NCBI RefSeq assembly: GCF_964340395.1 | Contig: NC_135551.1 | Location: forward strand, 14,448,003-14,512,002 | DNA from: Glandiceps talaboti | Taxonomy: Eukaryota; Hemichordata; Enteropneusta; Spengelidae | Direction of reading: 5' to 3' | Length of the DNA: 64,000 bases | Part shown: piece after piece, positions 37,658 through 50,517 of the stretch | Numbering within the stretch: the stretch's first letter is position 1 | Layout of the letters: each line of letters starts with the position of its first letter | The notes under the pieces: model-generated | Database searches by the model: none | What the model was told of the DNA's origin: nothing | Seen by the model: the letters and a program-made list of their open reading frames with translations, nothing else | Translations under genes and position numbers: made by a program

Positions 37658-37694
37658 GTAGAAAATTTAGACAAAATTGACCCCAGTTCTCCAG
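37658..37694 (+). CDS. Candidate 37-nt microexon
   Basis: It lies between a strong acceptor (TTTTTCTGTTACAG ending at 37657) and a donor (CCAG|GTATTT at 37694/37695). Only one of three frames is open, giving VENLDKIDPSSP plus one leftover base, so it would be a phase 0 to phase 1 exon. The peptide looks ordinary and soluble, but it is too short to assign. It follows directly after the long-unit tandem array. Candidates like this arise by chance in AT-rich DNA, so the call rests on the quality of both splice sites only. Confidence 0.25.
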
Positions 37695-38616
37695 GTATTT
37701 ACATGTACATATTGTACCATGCAGCAGGGCTCAAACTTCCATGCTTGGTAGTCAGTTGGCAAGTGAGTGGTTTCAGCATTTTCTGTCAATTTCCATTGGT
37801 TTATAAACCATCATCATACAAAGTATATATATCATACGTGTACATGGTACTCTATACTGTTTAGTATATACTGTTGTTGTTAAGATGTACCCCAGATGAA
37901 TGTTAATATTGAGCCCTGCCCAGGGTAGTACTAGTACATGTAGTTTGCTATCAATTATGATGGTACATGTACATTGGTACATTGTATCGACATCTCTGCA
38001 GGTTTCATCAGATTTCCCTCCTCTATCCACCAGGGTTCTCACACATTAGCGATAAACCCGCATTTATAACTGTATTGCATGGATGTCGTCTACACACCGG
38101 TAGTAACAGTTACCTGGGGATTCATGTTGCTGTATACTCTGCAGGATACAATACACATCAGGAAATGAAATGTGGTATTGGTAGCATGAAATCCATGTTG
38201 TCATATACATTGCAGGAAATGAAACTCCCTGAATACTGTGTGAAGTCCCTACATTGTGTATATTAGAACTTATACAATGTCTAAGTTTTAATAAAATATT
38301 CCTATAATGGAGAATATATTGCTCATGGTTCCAAGAATCAATAGCACAGTATAATATAAATTTACATTTTACTTTGGAATGGTACATTGTAAATCATCGT
38401 ATTGCTATAGTTTGGGGGCTCTACAAAATCTGCATGTACATGTATATGTCATACCCAGTATTAGGAAGTTCAAATACTGTAAACCTGGAAATATTCACTG
38501 AAGACTTATTTTCAATTACACATGAATTTTGCTGGAAAACAAAAAACTTAGAAATAGTAAAGAGTGACTAAAAGGCCTCTATTGAACATAAACTACCGTG
38601 GCCAAAGGCGTCAAAT
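37695..38616. other. Non-coding stretch with a moderately GC-rich patch
   Basis: The patch at about 37990-38120 contains CpGs and an open + frame (37967-38266, 99 codons), including the duplicated phrase 'caggaaatgaaa'. I do not recognise the product, and the frame may be repeat-derived. Confidence 0.35.
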
Positions 38617-38758
38617 CAGTCTTCTAATTCAAGTGTCGGCCTTCTAATTCAAAAAGCGGTCTTCTAATTAAAGTGTCGGCCTTCTTCTAATTCAAGTGTT
38701 GGTCTTCTAATTCAAGTGTCGGTCTTCTAATTCAAAAATCTGTTCTTCTAATTCAAGT
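38617..38758. repeat. Tandem array, seven ~20-bp units
   Basis: CTTCTAATTCAAGTGTCGGT and close variants repeat about seven times. Confidence 0.9.
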
Positions 38759-38779
38759 GAATTGGAAATTGTTTCAATA

Positions 38780-39105
38780 GCATAATCAATTTCAATTCAG
38801 TGTGTAGTAGTATGTAGTACTGTACTATACAATAATCATGTAAAGCCAGGATGTAGGGAGGAAATGAATAGCTTTTCTTGTATTAGTTGTACTATAGCAA
38901 AAATTCTTCAATTTCTTGATTTGACGAAAATTTTTCTACAAATATTTATAATTGGGGTAAAAAACAGATTCCATTAAAACCAAAAATCATTTTTTATAAG
39001 GTGAGAACTAAAATAGTTCAACCCTGACACACCCCACCCCCAAACTAAAATTAAAAGAACATAGTTTTTATCCTAGATTGAACTATTGATCTCACCCCTG
39101 TTATA
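38780..39105 (+). repeat. Dispersed repeat family D, copy 2
   Basis: This is the partner of 18690-18990, with the same word order through 'gaactattgatctc'. It lies immediately after the 20-bp minisatellite. Confidence 0.75.
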
Positions 39106-40864
39106 AGTCCTATAGTTTGAGATTCTACTATACTTTACACTTAGAATGAAGTCAGAGTTTTATTTTTTAGTTAAATTTTACAAAGACTACATTGTATAGG
39201 ATTATATTCTTTGAAGAATAGTAAGTGTGATTGTATAAGATTATATTCATTTAATAAGTGTAGAAAAAGCCCATACACAAGGACTGTCATATTATCATTA
39301 CTCAACTCAGGGCTGACTTTGCTCATTTGTAACATGTTAATTTATAATATGCTGATAACACCCCAATTGAAACAATATATGAAAAGTATGTCCACTGTTT
39401 TTACAAATGTACGATAAGCCTGTGATGTGCATGACATGCATGTATATTTCATAAAATTAAAAATAAAATGAGCAAATACATGTACTATAACAGCAGCTGA
39501 GACTTCCCTCCATTTAATGAAGCACTAAATCTGTTTGACATATCACAGTTAATAAGGCAACAGCCGACCTCAATATAGATAATACCATGTACATGTATAA
39601 TGTATGGGTCATTGGCATTGCAATATGGTCTTTAAATTATTTTAACAAGCTTGCAGAATTGATATTATATTCTTTACATTATGGGAAAGTATAGGATTTG
39701 GCAGCTGAGCTTGTATGCAGTATATATTGAGGTAATAAATCTTGATAAAAAGATTCCAGTTAAGATGATTATAGAATCTGTTTGACAAAGATGGTTTCAA
39801 TCCCAGGCTCTCACATATTAGTCTGCAAGGTACGTTGTGAAGCGACACAACATATCTTACACTGTAAGTTACAGTCTACACACAAATCAGTACATGTACA
39901 GCCATACAGACTAAATTATAGAATATTTCTTTTGTTTTAGACCAACTTTTTCTTAGCTCAGACAACAGTTATCTTATCCTAAATTTTAATCCTTTTTATG
40001 AACTGGGCCTTTTATTTTTTTAAACTGGAAAAGATTGAACTTAGATTAGGTTTGATCTTATAATAAATAACAAATATAAATTTTGGAGATCAACCCATGG
40101 AGAGGTAAAATCAGGAAAACAATTTACAAATTAGTAACATTAAAATATCAGCTCTCACCTTTAATCAATACAGAATGAATTACAATTCACATGGAACTAC
40201 GTTTAGGAGAAGACCAAAGCTTACATTATGATTTTGGTAAATTACTTTCCTACAATTTCAGCCTTAATTGATATTTGTATAGGGTTAATGTTATAAATTA
40301 AAAAGTAGAAACCCATATGTACAGTAAAACACACCACATGCATGTAATCTTTCTGTACATCTCCAGTTCTCTCTACAAGTTGGTAGTCAATATATATGTA
40401 TAGCTAAAGAATACTGGCAAACGACGATTTTGAATTTTTATTTGATGGGGAATAACAAAGTCAAAACCCCCATTCGCATGAATTCCATGCTAATACAGTA
40501 CAACACTAGGATGCAGCTGTCCAAGTACAATGTAAATGTCATAGCCAACCAGCACATAGTTTCAAGTTAATACAGTTGCAATTTATAATATGTAGTTAAA
40601 ACAGTTTTACTAGGTACAATACCAATTTCGATGTACACAATAGCAATATTTCAAGTAATGGAATTAACTTCTATGACCTGAAGGAATGTACTGGTACAAT
40701 ATGTCTTCTATTATCTATTTGATGGGCAGTTTTATTTCTCATATGTGGGTATGGTATACATTTATCTATTAATATAAATGCTTATACCGCACACAAACTC
40801 ACTTTATTCCAACCAATATTTTTTCATATTGATATTCCGGTTCTTGAATGTCTTTAAAACGAAT
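39106..40864. other. Non-coding stretch
   Basis: No gene or clear repeat is recognised. Confidence 0.4.
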
Positions 40865-41140
40865 GTTTACATCGAAAGGTTCATGGTACTCAAGATATAA
40901 AGTTGAAAATTCAAAATCACCATTGTTTTTTGTCCCGAATTTTCATAAATGATGCTTGTCGATCGAGGTATTATTACATTTACATGTACTCCTCAATATA
41001 ATTCTTCTTTCTGCATCATGACCTACATTGTAATGGTTTTGTCACTATTCATCTTTCGCTTTGTAGTGACAAGGCCCCTTAGGTCACTCAAATTTTCCTT
41101 TGCTGAATGAAGAAAAATGTTGAGGAATAATATGTAACTT
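40865..41140 (+). repeat. Repeat family C, copy 3
   Basis: It shares 'tcataaat.atgctt', 'gacaaggccccttaggtcactca', 'ttttcctttgctgaatgaagaaaaa' and 'gaggaataata' with the copies at 14905 and 32005. The 5' part is diverged. Confidence 0.7.
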
Positions 41141-41319
41141 TATATATCATTATATGGTACAATGTACGAATGTATAGCCACTGTAAATTTTAATGACATT
41201 TACATTTTTCAATAGATCTCCTTTTATTGAATTATTAATAACATAAAGTTACCGACATGTAGCTTGAAATATAACAACAAACACAACATATGTATACATG
41301 TACATGTAATACATCCTGT

Positions 41320-41625
41320 CTATATGAGTTCACAGTCACAGATCCCAGCATACAGAATATATCCTGTCTACATGTATGTCACTGGATCTGTGATTTCATT
41401 TACCTTACTCTGGTTTCACAGCGTCACAGATCCCAGCAAACACAACATAACGTATCTGTCTGTCTCATTTGGTCTGTCATTTCACTGTGCTCAGTCTGAG
41501 TGTAAAAGGTCACAGATCCCAGCAAATACAAAACACATGTAGTGTATCCTGTCAACAATGTATGTCTCTGGATCTATGATTTCAGTGCACTTAATATGAG
41601 TTCACAGTCACAGCTCCTTGCAACA
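41320..41625. repeat. Tandem array, three to four ~100-bp units
   Basis: 'cacagatcccagcaaa.aca', 'tatcctgtct.catgtatgtc', 'tggatctgtgatttca' and 'gagttcacagtcacag' recur in order. Two overlapping open frames in this interval are repeat translations. Confidence 0.75.
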
Positions 41626-43928
41626 GCAAGCTAAATATACCAGTCAATACGAAAATTAAATATTACATGATTAATGAAAATTGAACTTTCGTTGACACAT
41701 CTGTATGGTATATGTATTGTTACACATCAAAGAAAAGTTATTGATTGGAATTTTATACACATACACGTAACTAATGCAGTCATCAATAATATTAAAACCC
41801 TAACTCAATAGCGTTATCATTTCAATAAAACTATATTTGCTGACAATTTTGCTGCAACAATATGAAATCAATGGAATAATCTCACACAAAAAGACTACAA
41901 AATGCAAAATGCATGAGTCAAAAGGTCTTTGCTGCCAAATGAGTATATTAAATATAAATGCAAATTGTAGAAAACAGATTTTTTACAGCATAAATCCATA
42001 AAAGAAACATCATGGTTTGTACATACAAAAATGTAGTAGACATGCATTTGTCTGCTGTTCAGATCAAGACCTACTCAAAGTTTGCTACAAGCTTACTGGG
42101 TAAGAATCTGATATTTTTAAAGTCTTCCTTAGGTAAAGACTATTGTAACAGTACTTCAGGTATATGTAACTCTAGAAAATGTGTTGCTATTTTGTTGTAA
42201 AAACCAACAAAAATATGTGAAATATGCAATTAGTTGTTCAATCATTTGAGTTGTAACTGCACTAAAGTGGGCACAATTTTAGTCTAGAGACTTCTCTTGG
42301 TGTTACTACATATATCTCAAGAAACCCTCTACACCACAATACAGAGCTTCCTGACATGTATATATGCTTTTAATTGAACACCAACAGACAGCTTCTTGGA
42401 ATGGTAACATCAAGGAAAGCATGAACTAGATGTTATTAGAACATATAGCGAGCTGAAAATCAAGTGTATTATCACTCGTAAGAGTCAACAGCCAAACAAG
42501 CAAACCACAAACACTTATCATGGGCATTATTTCTTGCTTCATACTCTTCACACTTGTTTGATAATCAACTGTCAACAAATTTCTTACAGCAATAGCTCTT
42601 TGTTTGTGTGCATATAAAGCATGAGGAAGATTCTCAAAATAGAAATGAAACAATACAGTATGTGTATTTATAATTTATTGATATCACATGCTGCTAGCGG
42701 GATGTGTGGGAAAGAAAACTGCAATGATCATCTGCAATGTACATACAATGTAGGTGCTCACCACAGCTGCATTATTCATGCTAATACTACATAGTACATA
42801 GTAGATGTACACATGCGTACAAGGTACAAGGTAACCACCTTGACATAGGTAAAACTGAATTTTGTAGGAACTTGTAAGTGTCTTTTTCAAATTTTCAGAA
42901 GAATGATTAGAAATTTGCAAAATTTGGAAATGATATCTGATATGAAAGGGGACTATTAAATAAAACCCTCTCCCCTCCCCTACTATCATCACCCCTATTT
43001 CCAGCCCTAAAAGTATGAATTTCAATTTTTTTCAAGTAAATGTAGCAACTTTAAAGTTACCTTAAACTGCCTTTATTCTGACACCTGTCAATCAATGTTG
43101 CCAAGCATTAAAACAGGCTAACACACAATTTCACAAAACCTTCGACTGGAACACTTGAAATGTTACTCACAGGTACATATAAACTATTGATAGACTGTAA
43201 GATAAGATGTGTCGATCCGCAGCCCCTAAATAGCCTTCTATTCACAATGTAAGTGCTGGCTGATAGTGATGATAGAATGATACAACATACAGTATCCTCA
43301 GATTTTTACAAAATATCCTTCCTATGACCTGATGAACATTTTCTCATTTATTTTATTAGTTCAAAGTCCTGATATGATTTGATATCTGTTGATGTCAAGT
43401 CAAGATATAAACTTTACATACCTGCTGTCTATCAGTTTCTTTTTCATCAGAACTATCCAGAGCTGTGTTAAACTCTATTTGGACGAATCAGAAGAAAACA
43501 AAAGATGATAAGGAGATATTTATCATTGACAATAATTTAAAACAACTTAAATGGTGTACTTGTACATTAAACAATTATCATTCCATTTTGAAAGTCTAAA
43601 ATAACTAAACACAATTCAAATGTCTTGCTTGGTCTCTTAAAACCATGGTAATAACTTTACTGCCTGAAAATGTAAGCTTAAAACATACTTAAAACTTACA
43701 AAATGTACCTACAAATGTACAAAATACCAAAATTTACAAGTCAAATGAGCCAAAAATAGATATAAGATTACAAATCAAATTTCTGGCTATTCTTAAGAAA
43801 CATTTAGCCTTCTATACATAATTTATGTTTGAGGTTAAAAATACCAATTATATCCATAAACATACAATCATGTAAGTTGTAATGATCAGAGAAAATTACT
43901 AGCGTTTTTGCTCAGAGCGGGAATCAGG
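41626..43928. other. Non-coding stretch
   Basis: No gene is recognised. 'gtagcaactttaaag' near 43042 resembles the terminus of the MITE at 17178. Confidence 0.4.
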
Positions 43929-44075
43929 TAAAATCTACCTGGGGTTCCAATAGTTTTACTGGGGTTCCCTTGCAAGCAAAAGTACAAATGTACCATATTA
44001 AACCTACAGGTAAAACTGCCATATTTCTTTCTCCTTTCTGTTGCCATGGTTTTTCAACCTAAAGAATAAACACTT
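43929..44075 (+). repeat. Repeat family E, single copy
   Basis: It begins 'aaaatctacctggggttcc' and ends 'ttgccatggtttttcaacct', matching 32690-32870 in order. Confidence 0.65.
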
Positions 44076-46042
44076 ACTACACCGATAAATGTCAATTGTT
44101 GCTGTACATTTTATTAAAAACCCTAGTAATGGAAAGAACAAAGTCAGCTGAAACAACTATATGTTCAATCTGAGTGATTTTACTTTTAACTATTAGCATT
44201 ACCAGATATAAATCAAAATTTTGAGCCACTCCATACTTAGGAATTGCATAATAAACACTTTGAACACGTAAATTAATAATTATTCATGGCGTCTCGCTCA
44301 ATTTGACATGATGAAAGCAAATCTACAGAACAACTTGTCACACATCAAATAGACTTAAAAATTAATCCATAAATTGAGAAAGACTTTAAGTAATTTTTGA
44401 TGTTGTCGTCTGACACATTAAAAGTTGCTTTGTTTCTTCTAATAGGTGCTATTCATTTCAGCTTTCAAAGGAAATATTACTCGGGATAGAACTGTACTGT
44501 TCCTTCAGGAGATTGCCATTACTCATGAATCATTTACCTTGAAAAATAATGACACAAAAAGTATAGAATGGATTCGATTTATGAGGAATTTGACGGCATT
44601 GTTGTTACTTCCTGAAGCAATACTTGCATACATAGTAAATGACTTTTGATTAGCATGCCCTTATTCTTCTGACGAAGCTTATTTGGAATAAAATGAGGGA
44701 AATGTAGTTTGCTGGAAGCAAAAAAAAACTGATGAGCCTGTATTATTTATATTTCAGACATGACAAATCAGATACACATTGAGGCAACTTAACAGAGATA
44801 AGCTTCATATAATGACTATCACCTACAGCACATCATTCCCACAGAAAACACCACGTTTGCTGATTGATATTACTCTAGGGATGTAAAGAAAACTTTCCTC
44901 CTTCTAACACGTTATAATAAATGGATAAAGCTTGCAGTAAACTCAAGAACTGCTTTCTGACTGAGACTGTAGAGCTGTACAGGTTGACAACAGAGAGAGT
45001 TAATACCTGCACCAGCTAAATGTTAATGTAAGGCTAGCAAATCAGATAAGGAGTTATTGAACTGCACAATTTCAATGACTAGTGTTTTTCCTTTTCTTTT
45101 TTTTCAAAGTTTCATTATTATTTCAAAATACATTTAATGACTTTGAAAGAAAATTTAACATCATTACAAATAATAAAACTATATTCAATTATTCTATTCA
45201 AAAGCTTCATCCCTAATCGTCACAACATGAAAGAGACAATGACACAAACACAATAAGGTATACCCCAGGGGAGGAGAATGGGGGGGGGGGTATATTTAGT
45301 ACTGTCAGTTAATTGTGTGTTTTTTTTAATTTACAGGAAAGGACTATTGTAAGCATACAAGAAATTTAGTAAAAATGTAATATAATTACAGATTCAGCAT
45401 TTTTGTTTAACAGGTAAAATCTACCCTTCCCTATATTAAGTTCAACAAGCTTTAAACTTAAGGTTTGATCCCATCCCACATTATGTCGGTGTTATGGTTA
45501 TGGAGATTATAAATGTAGAAAAAATGTCAGGTTTACCAGTTGAAAAATTCCCCTGGCAGACCTTTAAACTTTCACCAAAATACTGCCGAGGCCACTAACA
45601 GTTAGTAACACATTAGATATAAATACTGAAAGGTGCTATATGAAAACAAAATTGTAGTAAGAATGACCTTAGAAATCTGAAAATTCAACATAATAGCCAT
45701 ATCAACCCAGCATATATGTACATGTACCGGTACATCCCTCAATAAAACCTAAAAAGAATATTTATAAGCATTGCAGCAGTATTTATCATGCATCTGTCAT
45801 ACTTCTTACATTGCAATATGACATAGTCTTAAGGAAATATGACTAATTTATAGAGGGTTGGCATGATTTAGGGTAGTGTTTTGTAAAAACCCCATGGCTG
45901 GAACTATCATGAAGGATGTTTTAATTAAAGCCCAGGAAAAATACTTTTCACAGTCATTTATATGCAAAATTCCTAAAAAGATAGATGAAATCTTGTTTTT
46001 TATAAATTTTAATTTGTCGGTATTTCCCTAATTCCCCTTTTA
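44076..46042. other. Non-coding stretch with one unassigned open frame
   Basis: A + frame at 44446-44649 follows a fair acceptor (TATTCATTTCAG at 44457) and ends with a hydrophobic LTALLLLPEAILAYIV segment and a stop. It could be a terminal exon but matches nothing I know. A G-run occurs at 45281-45290. Confidence 0.3.
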
Positions 46043-46408
46043 TAACAGACAGTATTCTGTTCTATGTTCTCTTCATACTAGACAATTCTGTTACTCAAGG
46101 CATTAATCGTGGTTCAACCCCATGGTGGACGTAGCACGAATGGCGCATTTAATCTATCACAAACTGACAGGCTGTCGTCATCATTCTCATGTTTCTAGGA
46201 CTGATATGATATGCAAATATCCAACCACGACTCCATCTCCAGTCTGTTTAAAACTAAAATCACGTGGGGACGTGACTATGTCATCATGTTTATATGGACG
46301 CTGTAGTGGGAGCACAGAATTCTGTGCAAGAGTAATGGGATTGACTAGACGATTATGAAGATAAATTTACAATGTAGTATGGAATACGGTCTATCAGGAA
46401 CTAGACTA
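46043..46408. mobile_element. MITE family A, copy 1 (left end eroded)
   Basis: The right terminus CAGGAACTAGACTA is the exact terminus of the copy at 55881-56094, and the left half matches it through 'tattctgt.ctatgttc', 'ctcaaggc.ttaat.gtggttcaa' and 'cccatggtg'. The extreme left end is missing. The centre is about 150 bp longer than in copy 2. The open frame at 46122-46358 runs through the element and is not conserved. Confidence 0.75.
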
Positions 46409-47878
46409 TCTTTTATATTGCTCAACAAGGCATATCTATTAACAGAACAGGGTAATTTAGTAACACTTGCAGTTGTAGTACAAACATGTACATGTACATG
46501 TATCTGTTTAGTCTGACACAGTGACAGGTCCAGCCATTGGTCCACTTATAAATCACTCACTACAAGCAGAAGGAAGGCCTGGCTCTTTCAGGCTAATATC
46601 TGTTATGATAACTTTACATTGTTGATGAGGAGAAATACAAGACTTAGTACTTGCATGAACAACTTGTTTTTGCTGAAATACTTTCCTGTTACCTTGGTAA
46701 CAAGACACAAATCTGCTTAATTTTGCATACATGTATGATTTCCAAAGTAGTTGAGTTACATGTACAGTGTTGATACATTGTACATGTTTTTTGTACATGT
46801 ATTAAGGAGAAATACATGCATTTACAATGTAGATAGTAGGGTTTCTAAATTCTGTGTGGTATGTACATTTTGTATAAACCGTACCATGGGGGGGGGGGGG
46901 GGCTGACACACACTGTGATATATTGTAGTAGGATACATAATTTTTTATTAAGAGCAACATACATGTACATGTACATTTGTATGTCTGGGATATGAAGGCA
47001 TGAATATTTATATCAGCAATACATCATACAATGTATACATGTACATTGTATCTTCGATGCTTATTTTAATTCTTTCAAATATTCAATTCATTGTTACAGT
47101 AATTCCTACTATAGTACTATGCAATATCTACATTACCATCCATGTGTCAAGGTACAAAATGAAAGAGAAATTATTCCATTATGTTTTATAAGAATGCTAT
47201 AATATATGTGTAATTTCATTTTTATTTTTTTTTAATGGTTTCCATTCAACTGTCAGTGAGATAATAGATGGATGACTGTCCTGCCCAGGTTTTCATTATG
47301 AAATGATTGAATACCCCTGGGTGGATTTCTATTGAAACTTTTATGAGCAAAAATACACTTTAATAAGAAAAAAAGAGATAAATCATTATTTAAATTGTCT
47401 GCTGTGACTCCCTTTTGCAGACAATTTAATTTACTCGAAGAAGTCTGATTCTCACACAAAAGATGATCTAAAAAGACACAGACTAATTCATAAAGACCTG
47501 GGACAAAATGTAGGTGTAACCATAAACAATAATAGTCCACTGTCTGTGGTGTAACTCACGAAGTGTGCAGTACACAGTGTCATGTATGGTTGCCTATTGA
47601 TCAAACATTATCATTTTCTCACTAATTTACATGTAACTTTGCTGACAAACAAGTTACCATGATAGTAATTGAGTGTGCTCCTATCTACCAGTCTGTCTAT
47701 TGTTTCTCTAGATTTTATCTATCTATTGTCTACCTAATCTCTCAAGGTAGAAACAATTAACACAGACACTTACATTGTAGACCTTTTCATTGAGGGGCTA
47801 CATCCACATGTATATGGTGACATCAGCATAGGTAATTTGGCACCATGCATACCCAGAATTCCCTACCTTTATAGTGTC
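46409..47878. other. Non-coding stretch; poly-G run
   Basis: A 14-base G-run lies at 46889-46902. TACATGTA palindromes are dense at 46490 and 46965-47045. No gene is recognised; the 95-codon minus-strand frame at 47253-47540 is unsupported. Confidence 0.4.
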
Positions 47879-48171
47879 CAGGGCTCGAAATTAACAGTAG
47901 TCTCATGCCCACAGCCTACCGATTCTTGTGATGGGGCTACCATAATTTGCAGCTGATGGCCCACTCAGGCTACCACTGATTATGTGATGAAGATGGAAGA
48001 TTTAAGAATATGAAAGTACCCGATATATTTAATAACACACATATTTCCAAAAGAGGAAATCTGTTTTCAGTTCAGGAATAGTGGACTACAGGTCACAATC
48101 CAAGGGCTACCAATTTCAGAAATTGGTAGCCCACTAGGACTACCAAAGAAACAAGTGAATTTCAAGCCATG
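47879..48171. mobile_element. 'cagggctcgaaattaa' element, second copy
   Basis: It begins CAGGGCTCGAAATTAACAGT and ends with a degraded 'gaatttcaagccatg', the inverted counterpart. Inside are several 'ggctacca' words and their complements 'ttggtagccc'. It belongs with 13581-14018. Confidence 0.65.
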
Positions 48172-48429
48172 ATTGTACAGAGGTTGGTTCATCGCTAATT
48201 TGAATAATTTCAGTTATTTTCTTTTTAGAGAAGTCACATGATGCAGAGGTAGTGAAAGTGACTTTTTTTGACTCACTGGACATAAACTGAAGCAGCTAGG
48301 ATAAAATCAACCTCTCCTTGTTCCCCTTTAACGAAAACACTTACAATGTAATTATATACTAATATTAATAATCTTTATTTATACTAGATTTTGAATCATG
48401 ATAGTTCTTCAAGCATACATACATGTATA
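48172..48429. other. Short non-coding spacer
   Basis: Nothing is recognised. Confidence 0.4.
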
Positions 48430-48650
48430 AACACTTGTCTCCCAAGAAGTCCAGTGAGGGCCAACCCGCATGGGTTCAGTGTTAATGCAGGAGGAAACCA
48501 GAGTACCCGGAGTAGCCGCGGCAAACCTGCATTGTCCGGTAGAGTCAAACTAAACGACACTCTTCTTACTTGCAGTGTGGTAAATTTAATCGAACCCTGA
48601 CCGCAGTGGTAAGAGGCAAGTGGTTAAAACCACTCGGCCTCCGACAACCC
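48430..48650 (-). mobile_element. tRNA-derived SINE
   Basis: Read on the minus strand it starts GTCGGAGGCCGAGTGGTT, whose GGCCGAGTGG matches a Pol III A box as in Ser/Leu tRNAs. About 35 nt further on, GGGTTCGATT matches a B box (GGTTCGANTCC) with the last bases changed. A body with GGGTACTCTGGTTTCCTCC follows, a conserved core also seen at 23175-23300 on the other strand. The A-box to B-box spacing suits a tRNA-like head. It is not a functional tRNA, because there is no 3' acceptor arm. Confidence 0.7.
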
Positions 48651-48733
48651 TTAATGTACAGTGTACAAGTATTTACTACAAATGTACCTGTATAAATGAC
48701 TTCTAACTGCTATCAATCAGCAAGTTTCATGTG

Positions 48734-50022
48734 AAGGCCAAGTTACACAAGGCAACTTAATGCGACAGTAATGCACTAATGCAATTCATTGCATACAACG
48801 AATTGCTTCATGGCGATGAATTGCATCATGTAATCACTGGTTGACATTGTAAGGAATCAACATGTCGGATTTTCTGCAATTCATCGCAAATTGCTTCTCG
48901 AGTAGTCTATCAGCTAGCCCTCGGATGTTCTTCCGATAAAATACGACACACAGCCGAACAACGCTATCGAGGATGGAACATCCGAGGTCTAGCGAATGTC
49001 ATCAGGATATAAATAACTGCCGATCAGAGAACCGTATATTAGCAACAAGCACAAACAGAGGACAATAGCTAAATTTTCATGCATATTCATCTTAAGGAGG
49101 GGCTTGTAAAAATAACCACCAATGTTAACTAAAATGTGTGAATGACAACGTCTATACACTCATCAAACACAATTACCATAAACTGATAAGACATAGTAAT
49201 GACATAAATGTGTTTGTCAACACCTGCATGCAGAGATTGAATATATAAAAGTATATATATGCATATATGGCCCAACCCACCGCTTATCGTAATCTCAATG
49301 GAATGTCCGGTCTGAAAATGACATTCGCTAGACTGTTCGGGCAAGCCCTCACATGCGAACTTTGTTCGCTTATAGTTATAGCATGGAAAGAAAGCCTGAA
49401 CGTCTAGCAGCAAGACTACTTCTCGAGTTGCTTGATGAATTACCCTCTGTAACCATCGCATCACATCGTAGGCAGTAACCTTTGACATACCGCAGGCTCA
49501 TGAGTCATAAATAAAACGACTGTCAGTTTCAATGTTATTGCTGCCGTATTCTTTAGTTATTTGTAAATGTTGTATTTCGGCAATTATTTTTTTGCATTAT
49601 TTCAATTTATCACCATGATTACCGCTTATCACTGTGTTTATGAATGTTTGATATCCATTGAATATCATTTTATTACTAACTTGAATACAAATAGTGACAT
49701 CAGAATAATATTACTGTGAACAACTTCAGATTGAACACTTTTTTACTAAGTTTTACTATCGATATGTCCACAAGTGTTCAGTCATTTCATTGGTACCATA
49801 TTACAACAGTTTTATAACTTTTCTTCTAAGTTCCTGCCACTAGAAAACTTGAGCTTTATAAATGCCATGTAGTAATATTATGTACATGTCTATGCACGTG
49901 CAACAATTTGGCCTTGCATGTCGCCAAGCAATTAATGTATTCATGTATGCACTCAGTCGTAGTTGCTAGCCTCGTTGCATGCGACATATTGCTTCATCGC
50001 ATTGCCCTGTGTAATTGGGCCT
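48734..50022. mobile_element. 1.3-kb terminal-inverted-repeat element with nested inverted repeats
   Basis: The left end AAGGCCAAGTTACACAAGGC and the right end, reverse-complemented AAGGCCCAATTACACAGGGC, match at 17 of 20 positions. Subterminal words such as ATTGCTTCATCGC and CGAATTGCTTCATGGCGA recur near both ends. Within it, 48888-49020 and 49304-49435 form a second inverted pair sharing GTCTAGCGAATGTCAT and CTCGAG..AGTAGTCT. The 119-codon minus-strand frame at 49129-49488 lies over this inner repeat and resembles no transposase I know. A non-autonomous element, possibly two nested ones, is likely. Confidence 0.6.
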
Positions 50023-50047
50023 TAATGTGTGAAATGAGCCCAGTCAG

Positions 50048-50083
50048 CTGTTTTTTATTTTCACGAGAATAAAAAACAGCTTG
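50048..50083. repeat. Perfect hairpin
   Basis: AGCTGTTTTTTATT is followed after a short loop by AATAAAAAACAGCT. It lies just outside the right end of the 1.3-kb element. Confidence 0.8.
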
Positions 50084-50517
50084 TGATGTCTTTTTTTTTA
50101 ATCTTAAAAACGACTGTTATCAGGTATGGCATTGTATGGCTGGGTTTAGAAGCAGGGGCTTTTATTTGACTTGATTATCCAAGTATGTATAATATAACAT
50201 GCATTTTATAGAGTGCATTCAAGTATACATGTATTAATGATAGCTTCACAGCACCATATAGGATCACTGCACTCATCTGAAAGCTTGCCATAAAAAGGTT
50301 TATTTGGCATACTTAGCTCACAGGGGAGATAGTCATTACCTGTCAATTTTGTTTTAAAAGTATTCCTTTGAGATGTGAAAAGGTAGGAAAATCAATACCA
50401 CAATCACTAGGTAAGCTTCAAAGCCAAATAACATCATAAATGTCAATACTATAGGGATACCCACCAAAGTGCTATACTGCATATTTAAAAGACATACATG
50501 TATTATTATCCATGCAA
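50084..50517. other. Non-coding stretch
   Basis: No gene is recognised. Confidence 0.4.

Noticed and set aside
37967-38266. 99-codon + strand frame in a CpG-containing patch
   Set aside because: It contains an internal duplicated phrase, lacks a donor, and another frame after the same acceptor is equally plausible.
44446-44649. 67-codon + strand frame with an acceptor-like upstream sequence and hydrophobic C-terminus
   Set aside because: No homology is recognised, and another frame is also partly open after the same acceptor. It is kept only as a remark in the region entry.
48601-48650. A functional tRNA-Ser/Leu gene on the minus strand
   Set aside because: The A and B boxes are present, but there is no paired acceptor stem and the B box is altered; a SINE body follows directly.
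49129-49488. 119-codon minus-strand frame as a transposase fragment
   Set aside because: It lies across an internal inverted repeat of the 1.3-kb element and shows no DDE, HTH or zinc-finger pattern that I can recognise.
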